7,643 bases of DNA from Micrococcaceae bacterium UBA3381 (GTDB lineage Bacteria; Actinomycetota; Actinomycetes; Actinomycetales; Micrococcaceae). The stretch spans positions 1 to 7,643 of the forward strand of contig DEPX01000028.1 in the NCBI GenBank assembly GCA_002358975.1, written 5' to 3'. The notes below the pieces were generated by a model, which made no database searches, was not told where the DNA came from, and saw only the letters and a program-made list of their open reading frames with translations. Positions 6,331-7,643 of this stretch are shown here, piece by piece. The position numbers were made by a program, and so were the translations under genes. Position 1 is the stretch's first letter, and each line of letters begins with the position of its first letter.

Positions 6331-7482
6331 GTGCGCCTGGAGTTTACAAAGTCTGCCCAATCGACAATTGGCATCGAGTGGGAACTCGGTCTCGTCGATA
6401 CGACTACCGGGCAGCTGGCCAATGTTGGCAAAGATATTTTGGCCAAGCTTATAACCCCCAGTGACGCGCCATATAAGGTCGTTGACGAGTTTATGCTCAA
6501 CACCTTGGAGTTAGTAACCGGTGTATGTAGCCGTGTAGATGAAGGGCTCGATCAGCTTGCTACAGCTGGTAGGCAATTATTAGATGTGTTGTCAGATGAA
6601 CAGTTGAGCTTATATTCTCAGGGCACACATCCTTTTGCGAACGCTTTGAATGAGCAGACTTCGTCCCATGTTCGTTATCAAAAAATGTTGGACCGCACCC
6701 AATATTGGGGACAACAAATGTTGATCTACGGCGTGCACGCCCACATTGGTTTAGATCACGTTGCCAAAGCGATGCCGGCAGTCAACCAATTAATTAAGTA
6801 TTATCCGCATCTGCTGGCTTTGAGCGCGTCCAGCCCATTTTGGAATGGCTATGATACCGGCTATGTTTCGCAACGCACACTGGTGTTCCAGCAGCTTCCG
6901 ACATCCGGGTTGCCGTTTCAGTTTCATAATTGGACCGAGTATGAGTCCATCATTGCTGATTTGTTGCGTGTCGGTGTTGTTGATGATGTCACTGAAGTCC
7001 GTTGGGATATTCGACCGGTACCTCGATTCGGCACCATTGAACAGCGAGCCTGTGACGGGGTAGCTACGTTGCGTCAGGTTGGGGCAATTACGGCACTAAC
7101 CCAATGTCTTGTCCACGAGGTTGTTGGTTCTGATCCCGATCAGCAGGTTGAGATTTTGCCTCCGTGGTATGTTCAAGAAAATAAGTGGCGCGCCGCCCGA
7201 TATGGTCTGGATGCAACTGTCATTGTGGATTGCGCAGGCACCGAGTTACCCGTCAAACAGGATTTTGAAAGTATGTTGAATCGGCTGGAACCGATCGCTG
7301 ATGAGCTGGGGTGCTCCCGTGAGCTGTCGTGGGTCAGCGATATGCTCAAGGAGGGCACTCTGGCTGCCCAGCAGCGTGCGAAGATGGGCTCACACTTTGG
7401 TACCAAAGTGGACCACGACAAGCTAAAAGCCCTGGTTTTAGATTCGGCTGGCGAAACTGCAGCGTCACTTCGGAACTGGTAG
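6331..7482 (+). CDS. YbdK-type carboxylate-amine ligase (glutamate-cysteine ligase 2 family)
   Basis: This 383-residue cytoplasmic enzyme belongs to the GCS2 family, which joins a carboxylate (classically the gamma-carboxyl of glutamate) to an amine with ATP. Length is normal for YbdK (about 370). Family landmarks are present in order: GIEWELGLVD (14-23, metal/ATP-binding glutamates), 'SQGTHPFA' (96-103), 'YGVHAHIGL' (133-141), 'ASSPFWNGYDTGY' (166-178), 'WDIRPVPRFGTIEQRACD' (225-242) and 'ENKWRAARYGLD' (283-294). E. coli YbdK has weak gamma-glutamylcysteine ligase activity in vitro. Corynebacteria use mycothiol rather than glutathione, so the natural substrates here are uncertain. The start is GTG with a GGAGG site 7 nt upstream. 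The gene is divergent from the iron operon and convergent with tsaD, from which it is separated by 22 bp. Catalytic residues look intact. Family assignment is firm; function is not. Confidence 0.92.
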   Translation: MRLEFTKSAQSTIGIEWELGLVDTTTGQLANVGKDILAKLITPSDAPYKVVDEFMLNTLELVTGVCSRVDEGLDQLATAGRQLLDVLSDEQLSLYSQGTHPFANALNEQTSSHVRYQKMLDRTQYWGQQMLIYGVHAHIGLDHVAKAMPAVNQLIKYYPHLLALSASSPFWNGYDTGYVSQRTLVFQQLPTSGLPFQFHNWTEYESIIADLLRVGVVDDVTEVRWDIRPVPRFGTIEQRACDGVATLRQVGAITALTQCLVHEVVGSDPDQQVEILPPWYVQENKWRAARYGLDATVIVDCAGTELPVKQDFESMLNRLEPIADELGCSRELSWVSDMLKEGTLAAQQRAKMGSHFGTKVDHDKLKALVLDSAGETAASLRNW

Positions 7483-7504
7483 GGCACCAGAACGCTTATC
7501 GACA

Positions 7505-7643
7505 TTAGACCGAAACGAGGCTCACCTGTTGCGTTGGGTCTGCTGAAAAATCTAGCCCAGAGACGTCCACATCGGCTGTTACCAACTGCGCGCCCAGAGC
7601 TGCGACCATGGCTCCATTATCAGTGCACAACTTTATTGGCGGG
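7505..7643 (-). CDS. tsaD: tRNA threonylcarbamoyladenosine synthesis protein TsaD (C-terminal part only)
   Basis: The minus strand, read from base 7642, gives 45 residues and a TAA stop. It begins PPIKLCTDNGAMVAALGA, a close match to the conserved C-terminal segment of TsaD (formerly Gcp/YgjD), where C-T-D-N-(G/A)-A-M precedes a small helix. The aspartate of this motif belongs to the metal-binding site of the family. TsaD, with TsaB and TsaE, transfers the threonylcarbamoyl group to A37 of tRNAs that read ANN codons, and is essential in most bacteria. The tail after the motif (about 27 residues, ending QVSLVSV) is typical in length and variable in sequence. The rest of the gene lies beyond the window. 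No terminator is clear in the 22-bp gap to the ligase gene. Confidence 0.9.
   Translation of the reverse strand, partial: PPIKLCTDNGAMVAALGAQLVTADVDVSGLDFSADPTQQVSLVSV

Noticed and set aside
6076..6360. 94-codon open frame on the minus strand across the ligase start
   Set aside because: It overlaps the ligase ribosome binding site and start, its composition is unlike a real protein, and it matches no family I recognise.
7476..7490. CTGGT-AGGGC-ACCAG inverted repeat over the ligase stop as a bidirectional terminator
   Set aside because: The stem is only 5 bp and no T-tract follows on either strand.
1..7643. CRISPR array, transposon ends, prophage or defence system
   Set aside because: No spaced direct repeats, transposase, integrase or defence-type domain was seen; every sizeable frame is a familiar housekeeping or transport gene.

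Overview
The window looks like a chromosomal segment of a moderate-GC actinobacterium, most likely Corynebacterium or a close relative. This is inferred from three things: frequent GTG starts, a near-consensus DtxR operator in front of an iron-uptake operon, and protein sequences of corynebacterial style. No rRNA, tRNA, insertion sequence, CRISPR array or prophage gene was seen.

Layout: (1) 1-768 (+) is the C-terminal half of an MFS exporter whose start lies outside the window. (2) 792-2087 (+) is a class I SAM-dependent methyltransferase with a THUMP-like C-terminus, 23 bp behind the MFS gene. (3) 2090-5891 (-) is a four-gene ferric-siderophore ABC import operon. Its transcription order is lipoprotein receptor, permease A, permease B, ATPase. 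All four proteins resemble the Bacillus YclNOPQ / Campylobacter CeuBCDE / Vibrio FatB-type systems. (4) 5892-6330 is a 439-bp divergent intergenic region holding the DtxR box and operon promoter at one end and the leader of the next gene at the other. (5) 6331-7482 (+) is a YbdK-type carboxylate-amine ligase (GCS2 family). (6) 7505-7643 (-) is the C-terminal 45 residues of TsaD, the tRNA t6A synthesis enzyme, which runs off the window.

The operon appears to work as one iron-controlled import unit. When iron is plentiful, DtxR-Fe2+ should sit over the -35 region and silence it. When iron is short, the lipoprotein captures a ferric siderophore, the paired FecCD permeases form the channel and the ATPase drives import. 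The receptor carries three arginines, a histidine and a tyrosine at spacings matching catecholate-binding proteins of this family. No siderophore synthesis gene is visible, so use of foreign catecholate siderophores is the simplest reading.

I see no clearly new biological system. The points most worth a second look are the predicted catecholate pocket, the palindrome carrying tandem stops for both convergent genes at 2084-2093, the unknown substrate of the GCS2 ligase in a lineage that uses mycothiol, and the uncharacterised THUMP-like methyltransferase.
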